Notes: generated from the sequence alone by a model not told the origin. DNA of 64,000 nucleotides from Dokdonella immobilis (GCF_900115085.1 NZ_FOVF01000008.1:1-64000), one strand, 5' to 3'; shown: positions 1-8,517, counted from the stretch's first letter. Program-made: numbers and translations.

Positions 1-919
1 GCGCCAACCGTTCGCACCGCGCGATCACGTCGTCATCGACGGCAACGAGGGCATCATCCTTTCGATGACCTCGCGGGCGACGATCCTGATGACCCCAGGG
101 AGGCTCTGAACAAGTGGCGCAATCGTCATGGCGTTCAGAAGGCTCGCCACAGGTGCTGCGTGGCGAAGTGAAGGCTGGTTGCCTTGACGAGCCGCGCGGT
201 GCCTGTGGCGGGCCTTCTGGACGCCACCCTTGTTCCATCGGATCAATCGCTTGGGCGACACCTGCCTGCGCGCAGCTCTTTGTTGCGCCGCCTTGAAAGA
301 CGGCCAGTCTGTCTGCGTCGGCGCGCCGCGATCTGCACGCAGGCAGGCGCCGTGACGGTTGTGCCACTTGTTCAGAGCCTCCCTAAATGGCAATCACCTG
401 CGCCTACCGAATGCCATGGTGTTCCGCAGCGTGAGTCTGAACTACACGCGCAATCCGAGCCGGCGCTTCGAGATCGATGTCGGCATCGGCGTCAACGAGG
501 ACCTGCTCCTGGCGCAGGAGATCGGCTGCGCCGAGCTGGCCGGGGTCGACGGCGTCATGGCCGAGCCACCTCCGCGCGCCTTGATCGTCGCCCTGGGCGA
601 TTCGAATGTGCAGATGCGTTTCCATGGCTGGGTCGATCAGCGCGCGCACGATTTCGGCCAGGTCCGCAGCGAGGCGATTCGTCGCGTCAAACTGGCTCTC
701 GAGGCGGCCGGCATGGACATGCCCGAGCCGATCTACCGTGTCCAGCTGCGCGACGAATCGGCCCGCATTCCGGGCCCTCCGTTGCATCACACGGCGGTCG
801 CCGCCACGGCTGAGGCCGATACCCGGATCAACACCGATCTGAGCACGCAGATCGATCGTGAGCAAGAGGAGTCGGCGAACCATGACCTGCTCGATCCGGC
901 CGCTCCGCGCGAGCTGTGA
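1..919 (+). pseudogene. MscS-family mechanosensitive channel, 5' truncated by window and interrupted by a MITE
   Basis: Frame 2 from base 2 reads a beta-domain segment of an MscS-type small-conductance channel (RQPFAPRDHVVIDG, then an EGII segment) and stops at 107-109 inside an inserted repeat. The same protein resumes at 386 as NGNHLRLPNAMVF and runs on through NYTRNPSRRF and GDSNVQMRF to the TGA at 917-919. Joining base 96 to base 385 gives one open frame (MTP then NGNHLRLPN), so the insertion at 97-384 is the only break visible. The family forms inner-membrane channels that relieve hypo-osmotic stress; the membrane part would lie upstream of the window. The late frame ends in a low-complexity tail. 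Channel function is probably lost unless an unseen downstream start makes a soluble fragment. Family identity is inferred from motif pattern. Confidence 0.8.
97..384. mobile_element. MITE-like element, copy A (288 bp, interrupts the MscS gene)
   Basis: The ends are perfect terminal inverted repeats of about 22 bp: AGGGAGGCTCTGAACAAGTG at the left, and its complement ending GAGCCTCCCT at the right. Inside is a second inverted pair, TGGCGTTCAGAAGGC near 129 and its near-complement GCCTTCTGGACGCCA near 216, so a transcript could fold into a long hairpin. It codes for no transposase and no target duplication is visible. Its length is a multiple of three and removal restores the host frame exactly. 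Related copies lie at 44650-44837 and, degraded, near 32545-32765. Confidence 0.8.
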
Positions 920-1116
920 CGGAGCAGCCACCAACCGCCGGCCGGGTTGCCCCATGTCGAGAGCGCCGAATGGCTCTTTACCGGGCCATCTCCACGAGGA
1001 GAATCGGAACCCTGGCGATGATCAGGCTTCCACCCGAGCCCTGATTCGGCCCCGGCGGCACCGGAACCCCCGGAGTCCGGATCGCGACTCCACTCGACTG
1101 ACTGCAGGCTCCACTC

Positions 1117-1593
1117 ATGTCCGAACACTCCGCAACCCTCTTCTGGCAGCGAGACAATGCCGATTTTCTCGCCGATCGCTACAGCCGGGCGCACCGTTGG
1201 CGCTTCGATGGCGGCGCCGAGATCGCCGCGTCATCCTCCCCTCACGTGGTCCCGGTGCCCTTGTCGGATCCGGGCGCCGTGGACCCCGAGGAAGCCTTCG
1301 TGGCCAGCCTGTCGAGCTGCCACATGTTGTGGTTCCTGTCGATCGCACGCAAGCGCGGCTATACCGTCGAGCGCTATTGCGATGAGGCGGTCGGGCGCAT
1401 GGGCAAGGATGCGCGTGGAAGGATGGCGATGCTCGAAGTGACGCTGCGTCCGCAAGTGGGCTTTTCCGGCGAGAGGCAGCCCGATGCGGATCAGCTCGAC
1501 GCCCTGCACCACGCCGCCCACGAAAGTTGCTTCATCGCCAATTCGGTGCGTACCGAGGTGCGCTGCGAGCCGATGCGCGCTTCGTCAACCTGA
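1117..1593 (+). CDS. OsmC family peroxiredoxin-like protein
   Basis: A 158-residue protein of the OsmC/Ohr family, thiol-dependent enzymes that reduce organic hydroperoxides in the cytoplasm. The family core is visible as VDPEEAFVASLSSCHMLWF, holding the first redox cysteine (C68), and HESCFIANS holding the second (C138). Length is normal for OsmC. The start is an ATG at 1117. The gene lies 10 bp upstream of a double ACT-domain gene on the same strand, so the two may be co-transcribed, although no functional link is obvious. Assignment to the OsmC-like YhfA-type branch rather than true OsmC or Ohr is uncertain. Confidence 0.87.
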   Translation: MSEHSATLFWQRDNADFLADRYSRAHRWRFDGGAEIAASSSPHVVPVPLSDPGAVDPEEAFVASLSSCHMLWFLSIARKRGYTVERYCDEAVGRMGKDARGRMAMLEVTLRPQVGFSGERQPDADQLDALHHAAHESCFIANSVRTEVRCEPMRASST

Positions 1594-1603
1594 GGAGACG
1601 GCC

Positions 1604-1993
1604 ATGCAGGATGTATCGATCCGACTCGAGAACCGGCCCGCCGCACTGGCCGAAATGGGCGAAGCCTTGGCCCGGGCCAATGTCAGCATCGAGGGCGGTG
1701 GCGCCTGGGTCGTCGCCGGCCGCGGTACGGCGCACTTCCTGTTCGAGGATGGCGAGCGCGCACGCCGGGCCCTGGAAGCCGCCGGTATCGATGTCCTCGC
1801 GGTTCGCGATGTCGTCGTACAGCGCCTCAAGCAGGCCGTCCCTGGCCAGCTGGGTGCCCTGACCCGGCGCATGGCCGAGGCCGGGGTGAATATCGAGGTC
1901 CTCTACAGCGACCATGACAACCAGCTGATCCTCGTCGTCGACGACGTCGAACAAGCGCGCCGCATCTCAGCCGAGTGGACGAACGGGCTCTGA
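1604..1993 (+). CDS. Tandem ACT-domain protein
   Basis: A 129-residue protein that appears to consist of two ACT-like halves: residues 1-70 beginning DVSIRLENRPAALAEMG, and residues 75-129 with LGALTRRMAEAGVNIEVLYS. ACT domains bind small ligands, usually amino acids, and regulate enzymes; stand-alone double ACT proteins are usually of unknown target. The ATG at 1604 follows a GAGGAGA ribosome-binding site and keeps the first ACT strand intact. It follows the OsmC gene by 10 bp. No catalytic domain is present, so a regulatory role is inferred only. Confidence 0.8.
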   Translation: MQDVSIRLENRPAALAEMGEALARANVSIEGGGAWVVAGRGTAHFLFEDGERARRALEAAGIDVLAVRDVVVQRLKQAVPGQLGALTRRMAEAGVNIEVLYSDHDNQLILVVDDVEQARRISAEWTNGL

Positions 1994-2179
1994 GGGCGCC
2001 GACCGCCCGCCGCGGTTGCGCGTGTCCTTTCGTTTCCCCCCGGCGAAGCAAAAACACCGGCCCGCAAGCCGCCCTTCAGGCAGACCGACCGGTCCGCACT
2101 CGGCATGCGTTGGCGGTGTATTTGTATTCAATGCGCGATATGGGTATCGTTCCATGGCGATTACTGTACGGAGCGTGAC

Positions 2180-3184
2180 ATGGGCGAACCGGATACTTCC
2201 GCGCTGCAGGCCGCCAGCGATCTCGACCGTGTCGCCATCACCCTCTCGACGATCGCCTATCTGGGCGTCGATGACAGCCCTCCGGATCGCTTCAAGGCGA
2301 TGGCGAAGGCGCTGCAGATCCAGAGCCTGCCCACGGCCCGGCAATGGGGACTCGTGTGGGGGCCGCACGAACACGACCAGTCGCTGGTCTTCGTGTCGCA
2401 GGGGCCGGTGGTCGACGGTCGCCGGCTCTACGCCGTGGTGTTCCGCGGCACCGTGGACTCGATCTACGACTTTTTCTTCGATCTCGATGTCTGGGGCCAG
2501 TCGGTCATGCCCTGGACCGACCCGGAATTGCCCGGCGCGAAGCTCGCCGACGGCACGATCGACGATTGGGAGGACATCCGCAATCTCTACCAGAGCCCCG
2601 GCGGGCGGAAACAGACGTTGCCGGACTTCCTGCGCGGGGTCGACGCAGGCTCGCAGGTGATCGTCACCGGCCACAGTCTCGGCGGCAACATGGCGACTGC
2701 GATGGCCGACTGGCTGCGCGTCGAACTCAACGTGCCGACTCCGCACGTGCGTATCCAGCCCATTACATTTGCCGCGCCGACGTCGGGAAATGCCGCCTTC
2801 GCCGCACCGTACATTCGCGTCTTTCCAGGCAGCCGGCACTTCGTCAACGGCCTCGATGTGGTGCCACGCGCCTGGGCCTACGCGGATCTCGAGTCGATCA
2901 AGTCGCTCTACCCAGGCCTCGGCGCGCCGAAATGCGATGACCTCAACGGCTGCCACGGTCTGATCGACACCGCCCTGGCCTTCGTCGGCCACGAATACCT
3001 GCAACCGGACAAACGCATCGTCCTCAACAGCCGCCTCTACAGCGAATCGGGCCTGCTGGATTTCTACGAAGAAGCCCTGGCCCAGCACAGCAGCCTGCTC
3101 TACATGTACCTGACCGGCATACCCCTGGCCGCGATCCGCGCGCTGTATCCCAACCAACCGTGGCAACCACCACCGGGACTCTGA
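2180..3184 (+). CDS. Lipase family protein (class 3 lipase fold)
   Basis: A 334-residue alpha/beta hydrolase of the class 3 lipase family. The nucleophile elbow is VTGHSLGGNMA with the catalytic serine at S166; the strand LYAVVFRGTVDSIYDF before it matches the family's FRGT segment. A later NGLDVVPRAW segment carries the likely catalytic aspartate and CHGLIDTA a candidate histidine. ATG 2180 was chosen because GGAGCG precedes it; longer in-frame starts add a Cys-rich, non-homologous leader. No signal peptide is evident, so it may be cytoplasmic or exported by another route. Triglyceride or phospholipid substrate cannot be told from sequence. It converges with the protease gene downstream. Confidence 0.82.
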   Translation: MGEPDTSALQAASDLDRVAITLSTIAYLGVDDSPPDRFKAMAKALQIQSLPTARQWGLVWGPHEHDQSLVFVSQGPVVDGRRLYAVVFRGTVDSIYDFFFDLDVWGQSVMPWTDPELPGAKLADGTIDDWEDIRNLYQSPGGRKQTLPDFLRGVDAGSQVIVTGHSLGGNMATAMADWLRVELNVPTPHVRIQPITFAAPTSGNAAFAAPYIRVFPGSRHFVNGLDVVPRAWAYADLESIKSLYPGLGAPKCDDLNGCHGLIDTALAFVGHEYLQPDKRIVLNSRLYSESGLLDFYEEALAQHSSLLYMYLTGIPLAAIRALYPNQPWQPPPGL

Positions 3185-3204
3185 CGCGCTTATTCGGCTG
3201 GGCG

Positions 3205-3230
3205 ACCATTTTCGGGAGTACGAAAATGGT
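3205..3230. other. Perfect 26-nt inverted repeat between convergent genes
   Basis: Two complementary 10-nt arms, ACCATTTTCG and CGAAAATGGT, are separated by the 6-nt loop GGAGTA. It sits between the convergent lipase and ietS genes and is followed by a partial direct echo of one arm (CCGAAAATA). It could be a bidirectional terminator lacking a U-tract, a protein-binding site, or a recombination scar marking the edge of the ietAS locus. Confidence 0.5.
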
Positions 3231-3302
3231 ACCGAAAATACGAGTCAAGGCCGAGCGCCCGCTTTCGGCAAGCAGCGGACGTTCGAGCCCGCCCGAGTGA
3301 TA

Positions 3303-5810
3303 TTAAGTTTCGACAACTATAGGTTGAGCAACCGGGATCCTCTGTGCAATTGCAGTATATAGATCCACCTCGGTTTGCTGCGTGCGAATTGACACGACCA
3401 AGCTATACCGCGCAGGCAGATCGTACCTCTCCAACGCCGGGCGCGTTCGCCACCAGCCATTTGATGGATAGACGGCGACAAACCCTCGGCTGGCCAGTTC
3501 AGCGGCCGTGCCCGTCCAAGCATCCTGATGAAGCGATCCACGATGCCGCTTTAGTTCGCCCAGGTACCAGTTCGGGTCTCTTGGATTGACTGGATCGCCT
3601 TCGTCTTCGCGCTGGGCTGCCGCATTAATCCGCGCCACGAAATCGTCGGTAGAGGCATCCAGTGGACGCTGGACATCAAAGCGCAGCCGATGCGACGGGT
3701 AGTAGAACTTCGATGTCGAACCGCGAGCCGAGGGATTGGGTTCGATGAAATATGAGAGTGTCACGCGCAGCTCGACCTGCGCATTCTGCAGGGCCTCCAG
3801 CTCTTGCATGGGCCACGGCAAGGCATGCAAGTTCATGTCGCGCGTAATGATGCCCTTGTCCTTCACCTTCGCGTAGGGATGCACCATGTCTTCCACGACG
3901 AGCGTAAGGGAATTGCCTGCGCTCCACAGTGCGCGCTCCAAGTCTGGAGCGCCCCAGCCGCAATGACGGATCAGGTGGATGTAATCGCTCTTGCTGGGTG
4001 TGTGGCCAACCGGCAGGTACATCGCACGCATGGCTTCAGTCCACTCGGCCGAATGGACGATGAGCGCTCGGACAGTCTCTGGCCGCAGGTTCGGATATGC
4101 CGCCATGATCTGCGCGGCCATGCGCGCGCACAGGGCGGATGCGGCGCTGGTCGCGTTCGTAGTCGTGAACAGACGATCGAGGGGCTCGTTGTGGGCGGTC
4201 AAAAGATTCAGGCTTGCCATGCCAACGGCGCCGAAATCATCCTTGGCCGCATTCCCGCCTTCGAACATTACGTCTGGCTTCAGGGGCCATGCCCCATCCC
4301 ACGTTCTAGATGTCGTGGAGAAAGGACTTGGACCGCCCTCGTCCGCGATCACCTTGAGTGAGGCGTGCCCCTCCGTATCGGTCTTGCGCGTGAACGCTCC
4401 GACTGTGAGGGCGTTCCACGCCTGACCCGGATCATGCACGAGATTGGTGGACAGGCTGTCGGGATATGCAGCCCAAGCATTCGGATCGCGGATATTCCCG
4501 GCCGACAGCACGAACAGGCGCGGGTAATGGCCGGCACCATCAGGATCGGCAGCCAGTTTGTCCACCGCCGAGGACCAAGACGAGGGGCGCCCGCGATCGC
4601 GGTAGTCCGACGCGCTCACCGCCGACGTGAAAACTCGCGCCCGATCCGGAGCGGCTATTTCGGGGCGCGCAACGCCCTCGGTGAAGAGATAGGCGTGATG
4701 ACGCGTGTCTCCTCCATTCCCGCCGTCTTCATGTATCAGTTTGACGGATTCGAGCCGATGCGGAACCTCAATTGGTCCGGCCAAAGCCAGCGCATCCGTC
4801 AGGTCGCCGTAGACGGCGAGTCCGGCAAGGCCGGTGCCGTGGTTGGCGGTATCATCGACGCCCCATGCTGGTTCTACCGTGTGCAGATCCGCTTGATCCA
4901 TAAAAGGCGCAAGCAGCGGGTGCCCCCGGTTTACGCCGGTGTCCAGGAAACAGATCCTCGGAGCATCACCTCGCCGTATCTGAGCGCGCTGCAATAGTTC
5001 GTCTGCCCACTCCTGCTGCTCGGCAACCGTCATCCCGTCGAAGAGCTCGGCGGTTTCCTTGGCGTAGCGGAGCTCTGCGACGCAATTCAACGTCATCACT
5101 GAGCGGGAGAATTGCTGCTGCGAGCCGTACATCAGCAGCACGGTTCGCTCGGGAAAGTCGACCTGTTTGTCGCTGACGACGCATTCGGCCAGTCTCGTCA
5201 GCTTTTTGAAGTCCTCCACGACGGCCTGACGCTGGCCGCGGACCGGAAGCCAAGCTTCCCACCAAAAAGGAACGTCAACGTCGTCCGGCAATAGGGCTGC
5301 CTCGTCAGTCCACAAAGCGCGGAGCTCGGCGGCGCGGATCGAGGCGATTGTATTGAGCAGCGCACGGTGGTCGCGCGGATTGCCGTTCTTGTCCTTCTTT
5401 TCCTCCAGATACTCGGTCACGTACTTTTCGAAATGCGCCAGCTTGCCGTCGGGCACGTAAACGTTGGCGTACGTGTATCCTCCTTCCCGGCGCACACTGA
5501 GCAGTTCGATCTTCTGGGTATCGTTCGCCAGGCTCTCGAATGCCAGTTCGACATCCGGCTGACTCACGAACTGGATCTGCAGGCCGAGACCGCTTTCCAG
5601 CCCCAGCTGCGCCTGGCTACGAACCACGTCGGTGGCGACGAGTTGCAATGCCTCGATCTGTGTGCGCAAAGCCTGTCCGTGCTGTTGCCGAGGCAAATCC
5701 GGAACAACGCTGGTTGCACCGCCTCCAGCGGGATGCGCGGTAAAGCCAACCGCCTTGGAAGTGTCTTGCAGGACTAGGTGCGGCCGCTTATCGGCTGGTT
5801 GATCCGGCAT
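3303..5810 (-). CDS. ietS: Subtilisin-like S8 serine protease, IetS-like
   Basis: An 835-residue protein with a non-catalytic N-terminal region (about 1-280) and an S8 peptidase domain (about 283-600). The triad is visible: D290 in CFLDTGVNRGHPLL, H324 in TANHGTGLAGLAV, and S555 in TTNATSAASALC; N439 in LSAGN is the oxyanion residue. No signal peptide is seen, so it should be cytoplasmic, unlike secreted subtilisins. It lies 22 bp on the coding-strand side of, and overlaps, the AAA ATPase gene (ietS start 5810, ietA stop 5788). An AAA ATPase plus cytoplasmic S8 protease is the composition of the IetAS module of the Agrobacterium Ti plasmid, where IetS is the toxin, and of the IetAS anti-phage system. 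Base composition looks less GC-rich than its neighbours, suggesting transfer. Confidence 0.8.
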   Translation of the reverse strand: MPDQPADKRPHLVLQDTSKAVGFTAHPAGGGATSVVPDLPRQQHGQALRTQIEALQLVATDVVRSQAQLGLESGLGLQIQFVSQPDVELAFESLANDTQKIELLSVRREGGYTYANVYVPDGKLAHFEKYVTEYLEEKKDKNGNPRDHRALLNTIASIRAAELRALWTDEAALLPDDVDVPFWWEAWLPVRGQRQAVVEDFKKLTRLAECVVSDKQVDFPERTVLLMYGSQQQFSRSVMTLNCVAELRYAKETAELFDGMTVAEQQEWADELLQRAQIRRGDAPRICFLDTGVNRGHPLLAPFMDQADLHTVEPAWGVDDTANHGTGLAGLAVYGDLTDALALAGPIEVPHRLESVKLIHEDGGNGGDTRHHAYLFTEGVARPEIAAPDRARVFTSAVSASDYRDRGRPSSWSSAVDKLAADPDGAGHYPRLFVLSAGNIRDPNAWAAYPDSLSTNLVHDPGQAWNALTVGAFTRKTDTEGHASLKVIADEGGPSPFSTTSRTWDGAWPLKPDVMFEGGNAAKDDFGAVGMASLNLLTAHNEPLDRLFTTTNATSAASALCARMAAQIMAAYPNLRPETVRALIVHSAEWTEAMRAMYLPVGHTPSKSDYIHLIRHCGWGAPDLERALWSAGNSLTLVVEDMVHPYAKVKDKGIITRDMNLHALPWPMQELEALQNAQVELRVTLSYFIEPNPSARGSTSKFYYPSHRLRFDVQRPLDASTDDFVARINAAAQREDEGDPVNPRDPNWYLGELKRHRGSLHQDAWTGTAAELASRGFVAVYPSNGWWRTRPALERYDLPARYSLVVSIRTQQTEVDLYTAIAQRIPVAQPIVVET

Positions 5811-6819
5811 GGTTCGGGGCTGCCTTCTTCTTATCCGTTCTCAAGCTCAGTTTCCGACGATCTTCCAGGGCGCGGTTCAAAATCTCGCCGTTCACCCGCG
5901 ACTCGTCATGCATGACAGCCTCCTTGATAGCCTCGTCGACCGCACGCCGTATCTCGGCATAGCTCAAGCCCTCGGCTCTTGACGCGATCGCCTTTAACGG
6001 GAATGGCTTGGGCACGAACTTCCCCAATCGCGACTTAATCAGCGTCGCCGCCTGGTCTGCCGTAGGTGGGTGGTACTCGATGACATCGTCGAAGCGGCGG
6101 AAGAGCGCGTAATCGAGTAACTCCGCGTGATTGGTGGCCGCGACGATTAGACTGTTTGACTGGTCGCTTTCGATCATCTGCAGAAAACTGTTCAGTACGC
6201 GTCTGATCTCGCCCACATCGTTTGCGAGCCCCCGCTGGGAGCCGATCGCGTCGAACTCATCGAAGAAGTACACGCCGCGAACCTCGGCCACCGCATCAAA
6301 GATCTGGCGCAACTTGGCCGCGGTCTCGCCCATGAACTTGGTGATAAGCGCGTCGAACCTCACCGTGAATTGCGGCACACCGAGTTCCGCTGCCAGCACC
6401 GATGCAGTCATCGTCTTGCCCGTTCCTGGCGGACCGACCAGAAGCAATTTGCGCCGGGGAGACAAACCGTGCTCGCGGATGCGCGAAAGCAGCCGCTGCT
6501 CCTTCAAAATGCGCTCGATCTGCGCGGCCACATGCGTATCGAGCACCATGTCGACCAGCCTGCTCTTCGGGTAAGCAACCGTCAGCAGGTTGGCAAGCTC
6601 GCCGCGAGGGCGAGCAAGGGGAACCAGCTTGCCTGGCGGCTCGCCAGCCACGGCCCGAGACTTTGCGGCGTCGATCATGTCGCGCAGATCCTCGGCCAGC
6701 CGGCCATGGCCGAGCTTGGCTTCATGCGCCGCGACCTGCATGGCAACTGAGTAGAACTGCCGATCGTCCCGGTCGATGTAAGACTTCACCAACGCCTTGA
6801 GTTGTTCGGCACTAGCCAT
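5788..6819 (-). CDS. ietA: AAA-family ATPase, IetA-like
   Basis: A 343-residue classical AAA ATPase. Walker A is GPPGTGKT (129-136), Walker B is VYFFDEFDA (183-191), sensor 1 is VAATNH (around 226-231), and the arginine finger pair is in ALFRRFDD. The N-terminal 100 residues (MASAEQLKALVKSYIDRDDR onward) are helical and probably recognise the partner. In the Ti-plasmid IetAS module the ATPase is the antitoxin of the protease; in anti-phage IetAS both genes are needed. Here its 3' end overlaps ietS by 23 bp and its 5' end overlaps an XRE regulator gene by 8 bp, which argues for one translationally coupled operon. Pairing by composition and order supports the call; no alignment was run. Confidence 0.82.
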   Translation of the reverse strand: MASAEQLKALVKSYIDRDDRQFYSVAMQVAAHEAKLGHGRLAEDLRDMIDAAKSRAVAGEPPGKLVPLARPRGELANLLTVAYPKSRLVDMVLDTHVAAQIERILKEQRLLSRIREHGLSPRRKLLLVGPPGTGKTMTASVLAAELGVPQFTVRFDALITKFMGETAAKLRQIFDAVAEVRGVYFFDEFDAIGSQRGLANDVGEIRRVLNSFLQMIESDQSNSLIVAATNHAELLDYALFRRFDDVIEYHPPTADQAATLIKSRLGKFVPKPFPLKAIASRAEGLSYAEIRRAVDEAIKEAVMHDESRVNGEILNRALEDRRKLSLRTDKKKAAPNHAGSTSR

Positions 6820-7129
6820 GATGCTCGCCCGATTGCGCGGTTGCGTTGGTCGGCTTGGTCAGCGATGAATGAGCACACTGCATCAGCTTACCAGCGGTCT
6901 TGTCATCTATCGGCCCAAGGTCGTCCTTCTCCGATGCCAGGACGAATAGCAAGCCAACGGGAATCTGAAGCGCCTGCGCGACCCTGCTAAGAGTAGAAAG
7001 CGTCGGATCACGCTTGTTGTTCTCGAGCATCGACAAGTACGAGACCGAGCAGTTGGCCTGGCTTGCGACGGCGCCCTGCGAGGCTCCTCGCTTTATACGG
7101 CACAACCGAATTGCGTGTCCGACGTTCAT
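6812..7129 (-). CDS. XRE-family HTH regulator leading the ietAS operon
   Basis: A 105-residue protein with an N-terminal helix-turn-helix of the Cro/C1 (HTH_3) type: HAIRLCRIKRGASQGAVA, then CSVSYLSMLENNKRDP and LSTLSRVAQALQIPVG. The C-terminal 40 residues are not recognisable. ATG 7129 starts the canonical domain; an in-frame GTG at 7147 would add six basic residues. The stop overlaps the ietA start by 8 nt. It probably represses its own operon, as small XRE proteins do in toxin-antitoxin and defence loci. A dedicated regulator is not part of the minimal two-gene IetAS description. Confidence 0.85.
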   Translation of the reverse strand: MNVGHAIRLCRIKRGASQGAVASQANCSVSYLSMLENNKRDPTLSTLSRVAQALQIPVGLLFVLASEKDDLGPIDDKTAGKLMQCAHSSLTKPTNATAQSGEHHG

Positions 7130-7178
7130 GACTTTTCGCTTTCTCACAGGCCGCGACCACGGGCGACTTCAGAATCCG

Positions 7179-7190
7179 ATCATGATTTTA
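7179..7190 (-). promoter_or_regulatory. Candidate promoter and operator of the XRE-ietAS operon
   Basis: On the minus strand an extended -10-like element TGGTAAAAT (hexamer at 7190-7185) lies about 55 bp upstream of the XRE start and overlaps the 8-bp palindrome ATCATGAT (7179-7186). No good -35 hexamer is visible, as is common for extended -10 promoters. Autorepression through the palindrome is an inference. Confidence 0.3.
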
Positions 7191-7371
7191 CCACCAGTGA
7201 ATTATCAGCGTACCGAATCCGCCCGATCCGGGCGCCTGGCATGGCCCGCTGTGCCCGGACGCTGAAGGTCGCATTGTTGAAGTGGTGAGGCATTGGAGCG
7301 CGATCCAGCACGAACGGCCGCTTTGGGTCGAAAGCAGTCGCTCGCGAAAAATCGAGTACCACAGCAACCAC

Positions 7372-7769
7372 TCAGTCGAGAGATTCAGCCGGTGATGCTG
7401 CGCTTGTATTCTCGGAGGCGTCGGTCTTGAGGGTGTCGGCATCGGGTAGCGGCTCGCCGCGGAAGAATGCGAGTGCGACGGCGTTGCAGGCGGCGACGGC
7501 GTCGAACGTTGTGCCGTGGTGTAAGCCGCCGACGGCGGCGCACTGGGCGCCGAAACCTTCGGCGTATTCGCGTTTTTCGGCGAGCGGGGTATAGTCGTGT
7601 TCGCCGGCGAGCAGTTCGCTCTGCAGATTGGACATGCGATCGAGCGCGCGCCACCGGGCAAGGGCGCGGGCGGTTTCGAGGTAGGGAGGGCGCCGTGTAT
7701 TGTCGACGACTTCGAGCACGTCGGCGCATCGGCGCCTGGTGCGGTTCGCGGAACAGCCGCTTGGCGGGA
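7372..7769 (-). pseudogene. Alpha/beta hydrolase C-terminal fragment (pseudogene)
   Basis: Starting 1 base after the SDR stop codon, the minus strand encodes KRLFREPHQAPMRR, then after a one-base frameshift VLEVVDNTRRPPYLETARAL, AGEHDYTPLAEKREYAE and NAVALAFFRGEPLP, ending at the TGA at 7374-7372. This is the C-terminal half of the same hydrolase encoded intact at 10821-11678, where the matching stretches are RRLFREPHQAPMRR, AGEHDYTPLSEKREYAE and NAVALAFFRGQPLP. The N-terminal half with the catalytic serine is missing and a two-residue deletion precedes AGEHD. It is therefore a truncated, non-functional copy created by a local duplication or rearrangement. Confidence 0.8.
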
Positions 7770-8465
7770 TCAGCCGAGGTAGATCGGCGGCGTCGCGTTC
7801 AATCCCTGCTTCACGTAGCGGGCCGTATCGTCCGCGAGCACTTCGGGATTGCCGGCCTCGATCGCGGCAATGACGGCTTCGGCCACGTTCTCGGGTTTCA
7901 GCTTCGGCGCGTCGACACCCTTGACCATGTCGGTGTCGATGTAGCCCGCGTGCACGGCGATGACGAGCGTGCCCTGGGCGCGCAGTTCGACGCGCAGGCC
8001 ATTGGTCAGGGCCCATGCGGCGGCTTTCGAAACGGAGTAGGCGCCGCTGTTGGGCATGCTGATCCAGCTCAGGGCCGAGAGCATGTTGACGATGGCGCCG
8101 CCGCCGTTGGCCTTGAGAATCGGTGCGAATTCGCGGCTGAGCGCATGCATGCCGTGCAGGTTAGCCGCGAGCACGTCGCGTAGGGCTTCCTCGCCGCCAT
8201 CGGCCAGCAAGGGCGTGCCGCCGATGATGCCGGCGTTGTTGACGAGGATGTCGAGGTCGCGGCATTGCTCGGCCGCGGCCTTGATGTCCTCTGCGCGCGT
8301 GACATCGAGCTTGAGCGGTAAGACGCCGGCCAGGGTGATCGAGGCTGGATCGCGCGCTGCGGCGTAGACCTTCTTCGCGCCGGCAGAAAGCAGGGCCTTG
8401 GCATAGGCGAGACCGAGGCCTCGATTGGCGCCGGTGACGAGCGCGGTGCGGCCGTGGATGTTCAT
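7770..8465 (-). CDS. SDR family NAD(P)-dependent oxidoreductase
   Basis: A 231-residue short-chain dehydrogenase/reductase. The cofactor motif is TGANRGLG (residues 11-18), the structural motif NNAGI follows at about 77, and the catalytic set is the serine in MLSALSWI with tyrosine-lysine in YSVSK. The protein is cytoplasmic; its substrate is unknown. It lies 52 bp downstream of the thioesterase gene, so TetR, thioesterase and SDR probably form one operon. The stop codon directly abuts the truncated hydrolase copy, so the original 3' flank has been replaced. Confidence 0.88.
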   Translation of the reverse strand: MNIHGRTALVTGANRGLGLAYAKALLSAGAKKVYAAARDPASITLAGVLPLKLDVTRAEDIKAAAEQCRDLDILVNNAGIIGGTPLLADGGEEALRDVLAANLHGMHALSREFAPILKANGGGAIVNMLSALSWISMPNSGAYSVSKAAAWALTNGLRVELRAQGTLVIAVHAGYIDTDMVKGVDAPKLKPENVAEAVIAAIEAGNPEVLADDTARYVKQGLNATPPIYLG

Positions 8466-8517
8466 CGAGGCTTACTTTGAGTGGGTGGAGGCGAGCGTTT
8501 CTGCGAAGCGGTGAGCG

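Noticed and set aside
25-393. Minus-strand frame of 122 codons across MITE copy A
   Set aside because: It arises from the repeat's palindromic ends; similar small frames recur wherever the element occurs and lack protein features.
184-813. Plus-strand frame spanning the MITE and MscS remnant
   Set aside because: Runs out of frame with the MscS protein and has an Arg-rich random composition.
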